NCBI RefSeq assembly: GCF_002233675.1 | Contig: NZ_NMUQ01000002.1 | Coordinates: 577,016 to 641,015, forward strand | Length of the DNA: 64,000 bases | Origin: Paenibacillus herberti | GTDB lineage: Bacteria; Bacillota; Bacilli; Paenibacillales; Paenibacillaceae | Direction of reading: 5' to 3' | Part shown: piece by piece, positions 1 to 12,322 of the stretch | Layout: each line of letters starts with the position of its first letter | Position numbering within the stretch: the first letter of the stretch is position 1 | Translations under genes and position numbers: made by a program | Notes under the pieces: generated by a model | Told to the model about the DNA's origin: nothing | The model's database searches: none | Seen by the model: only the letters and a program-made list of their open reading frames with translations

Positions 1-2156
<2,156 letters not shown>

Positions 2157-2180
2157 CCGATTGCCTCCCTAAATACAATG

Positions 2181-2193
2181 CTATATCTATATG
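2181..2193 (-). promoter_or_regulatory. Candidate sporulation-type -10 region of collagen gene 1
   Basis: On the minus strand this reads CATATAGATATAG, about 35 nt before the ATG at 2156. The stretch from this CATA to the ribosome binding site aligns with the same region of the paralogue at 5365 (CATA, then CATTG 10 nt further, then the GGAGGCRATCGG leader). CATA is the core of SigE/SigK -10 elements, but no clear -35 element was seen, so this is a weak call. Confidence 0.3.
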
Positions 2194-2445
2194 ATCTTCG
2201 TACTTGTCATGAAACCCCATTCAAATCCCTACGTTATGTACAAGCTGTATTAATGCTGAAAAAGGCTCCTCCACCTAAGCAGAAAAACCTCTCTCAGAAA
2301 TTAAATGAAGCACGGCCCTCACTGTTCTTAGATTCAAATCATCATACGGTATGATCGCCTCCGCCCCTGAATCCTGGATCTTCTTCAGAGCTATTGGATT
2401 GGAATGAATTCTCATTCGATTGTCTTATAAGCCTCATTGAACTGA

Positions 2446-2477
2446 AAAAGGCCTTCCTGCGTAGACAGGAAAGCCTT
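2446..2477 (-). terminator. Rho-independent terminator of collagen gene 2
   Basis: On the minus strand AAGGCTTTCCTG pairs with CAGGAAGGCCTT across a TCTACG loop, followed by TTTTT. It sits 18 nt after the stop codon of the gene at 2495-5365. The rest of the 2157-2494 gap holds only the leader of collagen gene 1; no gene was seen there. Confidence 0.8.
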
Positions 2478-2494
2478 CGATTCAAAAGGTAACT

Positions 2495-5380
<2,886 letters not shown>

Positions 5381-5394
5381 TTATTGCAATGTTA

Positions 5395-5404
5395 CATTCC
5401 TATG
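5395..5404 (-). promoter_or_regulatory. Candidate sporulation-type -10 region of collagen gene 2
   Basis: The minus strand reads CATAGGAATG about 38 nt before the GTG start. It aligns with the CATA element of paralogue 1 at nearly the same distance from the start codon. A sporulation sigma factor is plausible for an exosporium gene, but the -35 region is not recognisable. Confidence 0.3.
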
Positions 5405-5474
5405 CTCTACAACGCTCGTTCCACAACCACAAATCGACTTCGTATGCCGTAAAATTTCCATAATAAAGAAATAA

Positions 5475-5498
5475 ATCCCCAGGAATTTTCCTAGGGAT
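5475..5498 (-). terminator. Terminator of the methyltransferase gene
   Basis: The minus strand has an 11-bp stem (ATCCCTAGGAA with TTCCTGGGGAT, one G-U pair) followed by TTATTTCTTTATTAT. It lies 38 nt after the stop of the gene at 5536-6150. Confidence 0.7.
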
Positions 5499-5535
5499 CG
5501 GAATCGTACTTGGACTAAGCCCGTATGCAAGCCAC

Positions 5536-6150
5536 TTAATGGGCCTTTTTCAAATCTTCCGCACGCTTCAAATTCAGCCGCTTAACCGCCAAAATCGCGT
5601 CGACAGGTTCATGATCCGGGCCGAACGTTTGGAGGAAGGCTAAGTTGGAGCTGTCGTGGAATCCTTTCATTAGAAAAATATCGTAACCTAGCGCCTCCAG
5701 CTCTTCCGGCTCCCAGCCGCTCCGATGCGTCTGGTACTCCTCGCCGTTCAGGCCATAGTGATCCACACCCTCTTGCGGGAAAAATCCGCGCGGCGTGAAT
5801 AGGATAACCCTTTCCTTCGCCACATTTTCCGCCTGTTTCAGCAGCTCCAGAGCATCCGACTTAACGAAATGCTCCAGCACATCTACAAGCGTAACAGCAG
5901 TGAAGGAATCACGGACGAACAAGCGACTGATTTTCAAAGCATCTGCATGCAGGGGAACAACAAGAGGAGAGTGTTCAACCATATTTTCAAGATAAGGTCG
6001 ATGTACATCCAGCGCAACGATCATGCGCGCATTCAAGGATCCCAGCAAATGGCCAGGCCCGCAGCCGACATCAAGCAGCGTATCCGCACCCGCAATCAGT
6101 TTGTTCAAATACCTTAGAAAGCGCTTATCCCTTACCTCTTTGATCATCAT
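5536..6150 (-). CDS. Class I SAM-dependent methyltransferase
   Basis: The start is taken at the ATG at 6150 (204 residues) because GAGGGGGG lies just upstream; a longer frame to 6285 has no ribosome binding site and an unconserved-looking head. The SAM-binding motif I is LLDVGCGPGHLL, followed by an acidic VALDVHRPY strand end and the post-motif VTLVDVLEHF typical of small-molecule or sugar methyltransferases. The C-terminal part contains HRSGWEPEELEALGY. It is transcribed away from the glycosyltransferase at 6343 and toward the collagen genes. Methylation of spore-surface glycans is a reasonable guess from this setting, but the substrate cannot be read from the sequence. Confidence 0.8.
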   Translation of the reverse strand: MMIKEVRDKRFLRYLNKLIAGADTLLDVGCGPGHLLGSLNARMIVALDVHRPYLENMVEHSPLVVPLHADALKISRLFVRDSFTAVTLVDVLEHFVKSDALELLKQAENVAKERVILFTPRGFFPQEGVDHYGLNGEEYQTHRSGWEPEELEALGYDIFLMKGFHDSSNLAFLQTFGPDHEPVDAILAVKRLNLKRAEDLKKAH

Positions 6151-6342
6151 GCTTCCCCCCTCAAATTCCGATATAGACCAGCTTATGCAAACAGGGAATG
6201 TACAGGCCCGGCGTAAGCCTGAGCATTCACAAATAGGGCTAATAGACGCCTGCATTCGGCTATGCTCGTCTCCTCCAAAAGACATAGACTGCTATATACG
6301 CATCCAATCTAATCGGCAATACCCATAAGGAGGTACTTAACT

Positions 6343-7542
6343 TTGAGTATCCAAATCAGTGTCATCATTCCAAGCCGCAACAAATTCCCACAAAATCTGC
6401 TCACCTTATTCTCGCTTGAGAACCAGACGCTCCCCCCGTATCAGTACGAGGTCATCCTAATCGACGATGCTTCAAGCGACGCGACCTCAACCATCCCAGA
6501 GCTGTGGAAATTCCCCTTCCGTTTGCGTCTTCTGCGTCTGCAAGCCAATTTGGGGCGGCCGGCCGCTCGCAACGCCGGCATTCGAATGGCAAAGGGGAAA
6601 ATTCTGATCTTCCTGGATGCCGAAATTCTCGTGGAGCCGGGCTTTTTGGAGTCCCATCTGCTGCTGCATCAACAGGACAACCGACTGTTAGCCTCAGGCG
6701 TACTTACAATGAAGGGAGCCTATACCCAGCTTGACCCAGGCTTCAACGAAGTACAATTGCAGGAAGCGTATACGCTTTTAAAGCCGCAGCCCGCCTTTCA
6801 TCCGGCATATGAGAAGTTCATCAAAACGGGACAGGGGCAGCTACTGCTGGGCCGTGAGGATATTAAAAAGGGAGTTTATCGCCAGTTGGCGGTTCAGAAA
6901 GTCCATGAAGCGCTCTACGAGGATGAGATTTTGCAGCGGCATGGCGACAGGCTCCAGGGCTTCCATCTTCCTTGGCTCATCAGTCATACGGGCAATCTGT
7001 CGGTGGCCCGTACCGCATTCCAGCAGCATGGGTATTTTGAGGAGTACAGCGGCTACGGCTGGGATGATCTGGAGTTTGGCTATCGTCTGTTTCGCCAGGG
7101 ATATCGCTTTGCCCATATCCGGTATCCGTTCACCTATCACCAGGAGCATCCCGTATCTCCTTCAGTGGGTAATGAAGCTCATACGAATTTCTATCTCTTT
7201 CAGCAAAAATATCGCCAGATCAGCTTGCTCGTCCTGCTTCTTCTATACATTCCGAGCCCAATGTCCTTCCACCAGGTCAATCTGGTACTGGACGAAATTT
7301 ACCGACTGGATGCCGAGAGCGTCGGCCTTTATTTGCCGCTGATCGGGGTCATGCGCTCCATGCTGGAGGCAGCCGGTTATTTGCTCCGCTTCGGCCAGCC
7401 GATCTCACATCTGCTGACCCATGCGGGATTACCGCCAGATAGTGTGAAGAGAGCGGATTTCGAGGCTCAACGCTCTGCGCTTGCTGCCTCCGGACGTTGG
7501 TCGATGCTTGGAGAGGCTTTGAACCGTCTGCTCGCCCTGTAG
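6343..7542 (+). CDS. Family 2 glycosyltransferase with galactosyltransferase-like C-terminus
   Basis: The gene starts at a TTG (6343) with a strong AAGGAGG 9 nt upstream; it encodes 399 residues. The GT-A fold is shown by ISVIIPSRNK at the N-terminus, VILIDDASSD, the NLGRPAARNAGI helix and the metal-binding-type FLDAEILV. A later GYGWDDLEFGYRLFRQGYRF segment fits the C-terminal region of polypeptide/galactosyl-type transferases. No signal peptide or clear membrane segment was seen, so it probably works in the cytoplasm or mother cell. Its position next to two threonine-rich collagen genes suggests it may add sugars to them, as happens to BclA-type proteins. This is inference from context; it could instead act on another surface polymer. 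Confidence 0.85.
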   Translation: MSIQISVIIPSRNKFPQNLLTLFSLENQTLPPYQYEVILIDDASSDATSTIPELWKFPFRLRLLRLQANLGRPAARNAGIRMAKGKILIFLDAEILVEPGFLESHLLLHQQDNRLLASGVLTMKGAYTQLDPGFNEVQLQEAYTLLKPQPAFHPAYEKFIKTGQGQLLLGREDIKKGVYRQLAVQKVHEALYEDEILQRHGDRLQGFHLPWLISHTGNLSVARTAFQQHGYFEEYSGYGWDDLEFGYRLFRQGYRFAHIRYPFTYHQEHPVSPSVGNEAHTNFYLFQQKYRQISLLVLLLLYIPSPMSFHQVNLVLDEIYRLDAESVGLYLPLIGVMRSMLEAAGYLLRFGQPISHLLTHAGLPPDSVKRADFEAQRSALAASGRWSMLGEALNRLLAL

Positions 7543-7650
7543 AGATAGCACTAGAAGAGTTGTCAAGGGAACGTTTCCAAGCTATCATTAGGAAATATCC
7601 CAGGCTCTTCCATACTGATGATGACCGCCTGCACAAAGGAGACGATCGCC

Positions 7651-8124
7651 ATGCCATCCCTACCGATACGGCCTGGTTCCCTGATTCCATATACCAAGCT
7701 GGATGAGATTGACCGCCGCATTACGGGGCTGCTGCAGGCCAACTCTCGTATGTCCTATACCGATATTAGCAAAGAAGTTGGCATATCCCGCGTAGGTGTC
7801 CAGGCGCGTGTGAATGCCCTCGTCGAGAATGGCGTGTTCGAGCGCTTCACCCTGCTCATTAAGCCGGAGAAGATTGGTCTTTTCGTGAGCGCCTTTTTCC
7901 TAATTGAGGTTGAGCCTCAGCGTCTGCACGAGGCTGCCGAGCGGATCGCTCTTGAGCCAGTCGTTACCGAGCTCAGCCGCCTGACGGGACCGAACCAACT
8001 GCATATGCATGCCTTATTTGCGAATATGACTGATATGGACCTGTTCCTGCAGGAGAAACTTTATCCGATCCCAGGTGTGACCCGTGTAGACACCCAATTG
8101 CTGACCAAACGCTATAAGTATTAA
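7651..8124 (+). CDS. Lrp/AsnC family transcriptional regulator
   Basis: The ATG at 7651 is chosen over 7618 because AAAGGAG sits 9 nt upstream of it; the product is 157 residues, normal for the family. Residues around 15-60 (LDEIDRRITGLLQANSRMSYTDISKEVGISRVGVQARVNALVENG) form the winged helix-turn-helix typical of Lrp/AsnC proteins. The rest matches the ligand-binding RAM domain pattern, with FFLIEVEPQ and an acidic-hydrophobic core ending in VTRVDTQLLTKRYKY. Such proteins sense amino acids or related compounds as octamers. The adjacent genes do not reveal the ligand. A good terminator follows, so it is probably transcribed alone. Confidence 0.88.
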   Translation: MPSLPIRPGSLIPYTKLDEIDRRITGLLQANSRMSYTDISKEVGISRVGVQARVNALVENGVFERFTLLIKPEKIGLFVSAFFLIEVEPQRLHEAAERIALEPVVTELSRLTGPNQLHMHALFANMTDMDLFLQEKLYPIPGVTRVDTQLLTKRYKY

Positions 8125-8149
8125 ATTAGAAGTAGCTATCATCCACATT

Positions 8150-8178
8150 CTGCCGGATTTTTTCTCCGGCAGCTTTTT
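8150..8178 (+). terminator. Terminator of the Lrp-type gene
   Basis: CTGCCGGA pairs with TCCGGCAG over a TTTTTTC loop, followed by CTTTTT. Confidence 0.85.
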
Positions 8179-8613
8179 GCATGAAGATTTTCATGAAAAC
8201 CTACCTAACATCATTCCTCTTGTCCTCATTTTCATTCCCTTTACAAAACACCATTTTTCATTTCAGCCCTTGAAAACGCCTTCGCGAATGCGCTTCTTTT
8301 GTCTTCCACCTCGCAGAGCCTCTTTCAAAAACAACATGTAATGGAATAAACCCTTATAGATCAAGGCTTTTTATTTGACCATTCTCAAGAATGACACATC
8401 AGAGATAGCGGGATCGAAGCGTAAAAAAGACATATTTCCTTCGCTCTATAACGGCAGGTATAGTTATGAAAACGCTTTACCCGCTGTCCTTCACCAAACC
8501 GGGGCTGTCTGTCAGCTTCAAATCATGACGATCTATTTCTATAGAATATGTCATGGAATCTGACGCAAGTTGGACGTGGTATCGCTACTATCCCAATAAA
8601 AGGAGGTGAACGA
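8179..8613. other. Gene-free upstream region of the sugar ABC operon
   Basis: About 435 bp without a convincing gene. A 62-codon frame at 8375-8563 starts at TTG without a ribosome binding site and was not accepted. A cre-like site lies at 8467. No clear SigA promoter could be fixed by eye. Confidence 0.5.
8467..8480 (+). promoter_or_regulatory. Candidate catabolite-responsive element (cre)
   Basis: TGAAAACGCTTTAC matches the CcpA site pattern TGWAARCGYTWNCA at 12 of 14 positions; only the last two bases are swapped. It lies about 135 bp upstream of the first permease of a sugar transport locus, where carbon catabolite control would be expected. Confidence 0.45.
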
Positions 8614-9588
8614 ATGCAATCGACCCCTTACCCAACTCAAAACGCCTCGCAACCTGAAAGCGAGACGCAATTGCCCAAAACGACCGGTCGACAATGGAGA
8701 CGGATCGCTCGCAACTGGGAGCTTTACGTGTTTATTGCTCCCGCATTCTTCTATTTCCTCATCTTCGCGTACGGTCCAATGTATGGCATCCAGATTGCAT
8801 TCCGTAACTATGTCCCAACACTTGGCTTCCTAGGAAGCAAGTGGGTCGGCTTCGACCATTTCACCCGCTTCTTTGATTCTTATTATTTCTGGGATTTGAT
8901 TTGGAATACGCTGTCCATCAGTTTTTATGAGCTGGCCATCGGCTTCCCGATACCGATTATTCTGGCACTCGCATTCAACGAAATTAAGACCGGCTTTTTC
9001 AAAAAACTGGTCCAAACCGTCACTTATGCGCCTCACTTCATCTCGGTCGTAGTAATGGCGGGCATGATCATTACCTTCCTGTCTCCGTCAAACGGCATTC
9101 TGATCCACATGCTGGAGTGGGTTGGCATTAACCCACCTGATTTCTTAACCGACCCACGCTGGTTTAAGACGATGTATGTCCTATCGGGCGTGTGGCAAGG
9201 AGCTGGATGGGGAACCATTATTTATCTAGCTGCTTTATCCGGTGTTGATCCAGGGCTTCACGAAGCTGCCATCATTGATGGAGCGAGCCGTTTCCAGCGG
9301 CTGCGGCATATCAACATTCCGACGATCATTCCGACGATGACGATTCTGCTTATTCTGAATGTCGGCAGCATGCTCAACATCGGCTTCGAGAAGGTTTTGT
9401 TGTTGCAAAATCCGCTCAATATGGAATCGTCCAACATCATCGCCACCTTTGTTTACAAATCCGGCTTGGTGGATGCGCAGTACAGCTTCTCAACGGCAGT
9501 TGGCCTGTTCAACTCCGTCGTCAACTGTGTTCTGCTCATCACGATCAACCAAATTGTTCGCCGCACGAGCCAGAACAGCCTTTGGTAG
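8614..9588 (+). CDS. Sugar ABC transporter permease, LplB type
   Basis: The ATG at 8614 has AAAGGAGG 8 nt upstream, giving 324 residues; the frame extends further upstream without support. After a hydrophilic head, about six membrane segments follow, starting with LYVFIAPAFFYFLIFAYGPM. The EAA loop that contacts the ATPase reads EAAIIDGASRFQRLRHINIP. The RNYVPTLGFLGSKWVGFDHF segment and the DPGLHEAA loop are typical of the LplB/YtcP group, whose transporters import oligosaccharides or complex sugars. It is followed by a second permease (48 nt gap) and a lipoprotein. As usual for this group, no ATPase gene is present; a shared MsmX-type ATPase encoded elsewhere is expected. Confidence 0.93.
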   Translation: MQSTPYPTQNASQPESETQLPKTTGRQWRRIARNWELYVFIAPAFFYFLIFAYGPMYGIQIAFRNYVPTLGFLGSKWVGFDHFTRFFDSYYFWDLIWNTLSISFYELAIGFPIPIILALAFNEIKTGFFKKLVQTVTYAPHFISVVVMAGMIITFLSPSNGILIHMLEWVGINPPDFLTDPRWFKTMYVLSGVWQGAGWGTIIYLAALSGVDPGLHEAAIIDGASRFQRLRHINIPTIIPTMTILLILNVGSMLNIGFEKVLLLQNPLNMESSNIIATFVYKSGLVDAQYSFSTAVGLFNSVVNCVLLITINQIVRRTSQNSLW

Positions 9589-9636
9589 GGGTTAAGCGAA
9601 TACTTCTTGCATGAAAAGGAAAGGAGGCTGGAGCTT

Positions 9637-10548
9637 ATGCACAGCACCGCGATCAAGGAGTCAAAGGGCGACCGCGTTTTTCTCATCGCCAATTATATTT
9701 ACCTGACGATCGCTCTCATCATCGTCGCCTATCCATTGATCTACATTATGAGCGCTTCCATAAGTAATCCTCAGTATGTAGGTTCAGGTGAAATGTGGCT
9801 TTTCCCTAAAGACATCACCTTCGAAGGTTATAAGCGGGTGTTCCAGGAGGAAAAAATCTGGAGCGGCTATCTGAATACGATTATCTACACTGTCCTCGGC
9901 ACTGCCCTCAGCCTTGCCATTACGCTTCCCGCAGCCTATGCGATGTCGCGTAAGGATTTTTTCGGACGGAACTTTTTTATGGGCATGTTCATGGTAACCA
10001 TGTTCTTTAGCGGCGGACTCATTCCTAGTTACCTGCTCGTTAAAGATCTCAATATGGTCAACACAATCTGGGCGATTATCGTGCCTGGTGCTGCGAGTAT
10101 CTACAACATCATCGTGACTCGTACGTTTTTCATGTCCACCATCCCGCGTGAGCTGGAGGAGGCTGCGCAAATTGACGGCGCCTCCACGACCCGTCTGTTC
10201 TTTACCGTTATCATTCCACTCTCCATGCCGATTATCGCGGTTATGGCGCTCTTCTACGGAGTTGGCCAGTGGAACAGTTATTTCTCCGCCCTGATCTATT
10301 TGAACGATGAGACCAAGTATCCTTTACAAATGATTTTGCGGCAAATTCTCGTCTTGCAACAAATGTCCGCCGAGACCGGCAGCATCGTGGAAGCATCCAC
10401 CGCCGAGGCGCTCAGTGACAAGGCCGAGATCGCAGCACTTGTAAAGTATGCCGTTATCATTATCGCCACGCTGCCGATTATCGCTATCTATCCTTTCTTG
10501 CAGCGTTATTTCGTCCAAGGGGTTATGATCGGTTCCGTTAAGGGCTGA
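9637..10548 (+). CDS. Sugar ABC transporter permease, YtcP type
   Basis: The start is the ATG at 9637, preceded by AAAGGAGG at a 9-nt spacing; a longer frame from 9607 is less likely. The 303-residue protein has about six membrane segments and the EAA loop ELEEAAQIDGASTTRLFFTVIIPLS. The long NDETKYPLQMILRQILVLQ insertion before the last helices and the ending YPFLQRYFVQGVMIGSVKG are hallmarks of YtcP-like permeases. It pairs with the permease at 8614 to form the membrane channel for the lipoprotein-bound sugar at 10591. Confidence 0.93.
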   Translation: MHSTAIKESKGDRVFLIANYIYLTIALIIVAYPLIYIMSASISNPQYVGSGEMWLFPKDITFEGYKRVFQEEKIWSGYLNTIIYTVLGTALSLAITLPAAYAMSRKDFFGRNFFMGMFMVTMFFSGGLIPSYLLVKDLNMVNTIWAIIVPGAASIYNIIVTRTFFMSTIPRELEEAAQIDGASTTRLFFTVIIPLSMPIIAVMALFYGVGQWNSYFSALIYLNDETKYPLQMILRQILVLQQMSAETGSIVEASTAEALSDKAEIAALVKYAVIIIATLPIIAIYPFLQRYFVQGVMIGSVKG

Positions 10549-10590
10549 TGATAATATAGAGTGTAACTAAACTAAAAGGGGATATCGACA

Positions 10591-12213
10591 ATGATGACGA
10601 AACCTCGTAAAAACCTGCATAAGCTTATGGCATCTGTTATCGGCCTTAGCCTGCTCGCTGCTTGCTCCGGGGGGAATGCTGGCACAAACAATGCTCCAAG
10701 CAATGAAGGCGGAGCTACTGATCCGAAATCCACCGTCTCCAAAGAAGGAATGCCGATCGTACCTGAGCCTATTACGATGACGCTTATGGCGCCGGATGTC
10801 GGCCACGCTAAGTGGGAAGACATGGCATCTCTGAAAGAAATGGAGAAGCTGACGAACATCAAGCTGACGTTCCAGAACGCTCCTTCCGAAAGCTTCCCTA
10901 CGAAAAAGAATCTCGTTTTTGCAAGCGGCACTTATCCAGACATCTTCTACGGTGCCGATCTTACGGCGGCTGAGCAAGTGACATACGGCGATCAGAAAGT
11001 TCTGCTTCCACTGGAAGACCTGATCGACAACTATGCACCTAACTTGAAGAAGATTTTGGATGAGAATCCTAACATCCGCAAAAACATCACGACTCCAGAC
11101 GGTCATATTTTTGCACTGCCTTTCATCAACTCGACGGCCGTGCTGTACCGCAACCCAATGTGGTACAACGGCGCATTCCTGAAAGCGCTGAACATCAAAG
11201 AGCTGCCTAAGACGACCGAAGAGTTCTACACCTACCTGAAGCGCGTTAAAACCGAAGATCCGAACAAAAACGGCAAAGCAGATGAAATTCCACTTGCCTC
11301 TGTGAAACTGACGGATCTGCGCATGTACTTCATGGGCTTCTGGGGCATGTACAACGAGGTCTACTATGCGGATAAGGCGGGCAAAGTTCACTACTCGCCA
11401 CAAGAGGAAGCCTACAAAGGTTATCTGACGTTCATGAATAAGCTGTGGGCGGAAGACCTGCTTGATCATGACACCTTCTCCCAAACGGATGAGCAAAAAG
11501 CAGCAAAAGTTAAAAACAACCAAGTTGCCGTATTCGATGCCTTCCACCCTTACATGCCGTTCCAAGTGGAGCCAAACCGCGACAATCCGCTGATGACACT
11601 GCTGAAAAGTGAAGTTGCTGAATCTCCGGTATACGGAAAACATCCAGGTCAATCTTCTTATGGCCAGTTCGCGATCTCGAAAACGAACCCGAACCCAGAA
11701 GCAGCAATGCGTTGGGCCGACTATATGTACAGCCCTGAAGGCGCGCTGTTGTTCGACCTGGGCCCAGAAGGAACGCTCTGGAAGTATACGGACAAAGCGA
11801 CCAAAACAAAGGAATTCCTACCGGTTCCAGAAGGTAAGAAGCGTGATGAAATCAGAGGCACGCTGACGCCTAACTACGGTATTGTACCTCCGGGCATCAA
11901 CCTTGCCGAAACCAAAAAAGGACTGGAAAATGACTTCGATCTCTTCTTCAAAGAAGAGCTGAACACCAAGATCGTACCATTCGCTAAACCGCCAATGCCT
12001 AACGTCTTCCTGACGCCGGAGGAGCAAACGGAAATTACGGCTCTGCTGTCTGACCTGAACCCTTATGTAGAGCAAATGGAAGCGAAGTTCGTTACTGGCC
12101 AAGAGCCTCTGTCCGGCTGGGATAAATATGTAGCTCAGCTGAAGAAAATGGGCAGCGAACGTATCGCCGAAATTTACCAAGTAGCTTATGACCGTTGGAA
12201 CTCGACGAAATAA
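10591..12213 (+). CDS. Extracellular solute-binding lipoprotein of the sugar ABC transporter
   Basis: The gene begins ATGATG after AAAAGGGG and encodes 540 residues. The N-terminus is a lipoprotein signal: basic residues, a hydrophobic run and the lipobox LLAAC with Cys25, followed by a Gly/Asn-rich linker. The mature part has the clamshell pattern of LplA-type binding proteins (KWEDMASLKEMEKLTNIKLTF, ASGTYPDIFYGADL, later YGQFAISKTNPNPEAAMRWADYMYSPEG). It captures the sugar outside the cell and delivers it to the two permeases just upstream. The linked fucosidase and GH18 enzymes suggest a fucose-containing or GlcNAc-containing oligosaccharide, but the binding protein alone does not show this. 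Confidence 0.93.
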   Translation: MMTKPRKNLHKLMASVIGLSLLAACSGGNAGTNNAPSNEGGATDPKSTVSKEGMPIVPEPITMTLMAPDVGHAKWEDMASLKEMEKLTNIKLTFQNAPSESFPTKKNLVFASGTYPDIFYGADLTAAEQVTYGDQKVLLPLEDLIDNYAPNLKKILDENPNIRKNITTPDGHIFALPFINSTAVLYRNPMWYNGAFLKALNIKELPKTTEEFYTYLKRVKTEDPNKNGKADEIPLASVKLTDLRMYFMGFWGMYNEVYYADKAGKVHYSPQEEAYKGYLTFMNKLWAEDLLDHDTFSQTDEQKAAKVKNNQVAVFDAFHPYMPFQVEPNRDNPLMTLLKSEVAESPVYGKHPGQSSYGQFAISKTNPNPEAAMRWADYMYSPEGALLFDLGPEGTLWKYTDKATKTKEFLPVPEGKKRDEIRGTLTPNYGIVPPGINLAETKKGLENDFDLFFKEELNTKIVPFAKPPMPNVFLTPEEQTEITALLSDLNPYVEQMEAKFVTGQEPLSGWDKYVAQLKKMGSERIAEIYQVAYDRWNSTK

Positions 12214-12281
12214 GCCCTGCGGATTTCATCGTCCTAAGATAACTTCATAAGGCCGCGTTAAACCGCGACCAAGAAACAAAA

Positions 12282-12314
12282 AAGACGCGTGCGGCATTCA
12301 GCCGTACGCGTCTT
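12282..12314 (-). terminator. Terminator between convergent transporter and AraC genes
   Basis: GACGCGTGCGGC pairs imperfectly with GCCGTACGCGTC over a short loop. An A-run on the left gives a U-tail for the minus-strand gene at 12323; the plus-strand tail is weak. Confidence 0.75.
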
Positions 12315-12322
12315 CTCGACAA

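Noticed and set aside
8375-8563. 62-codon frame upstream of the sugar permease
   Set aside because: TTG start without a ribosome binding site and no recognisable motif; it also overlaps the expected promoter region.
10567-11652. 361-codon minus-strand frame opposite the solute-binding protein
   Set aside because: Antisense shadow; the plus strand has a lipoprotein signal and family motifs.
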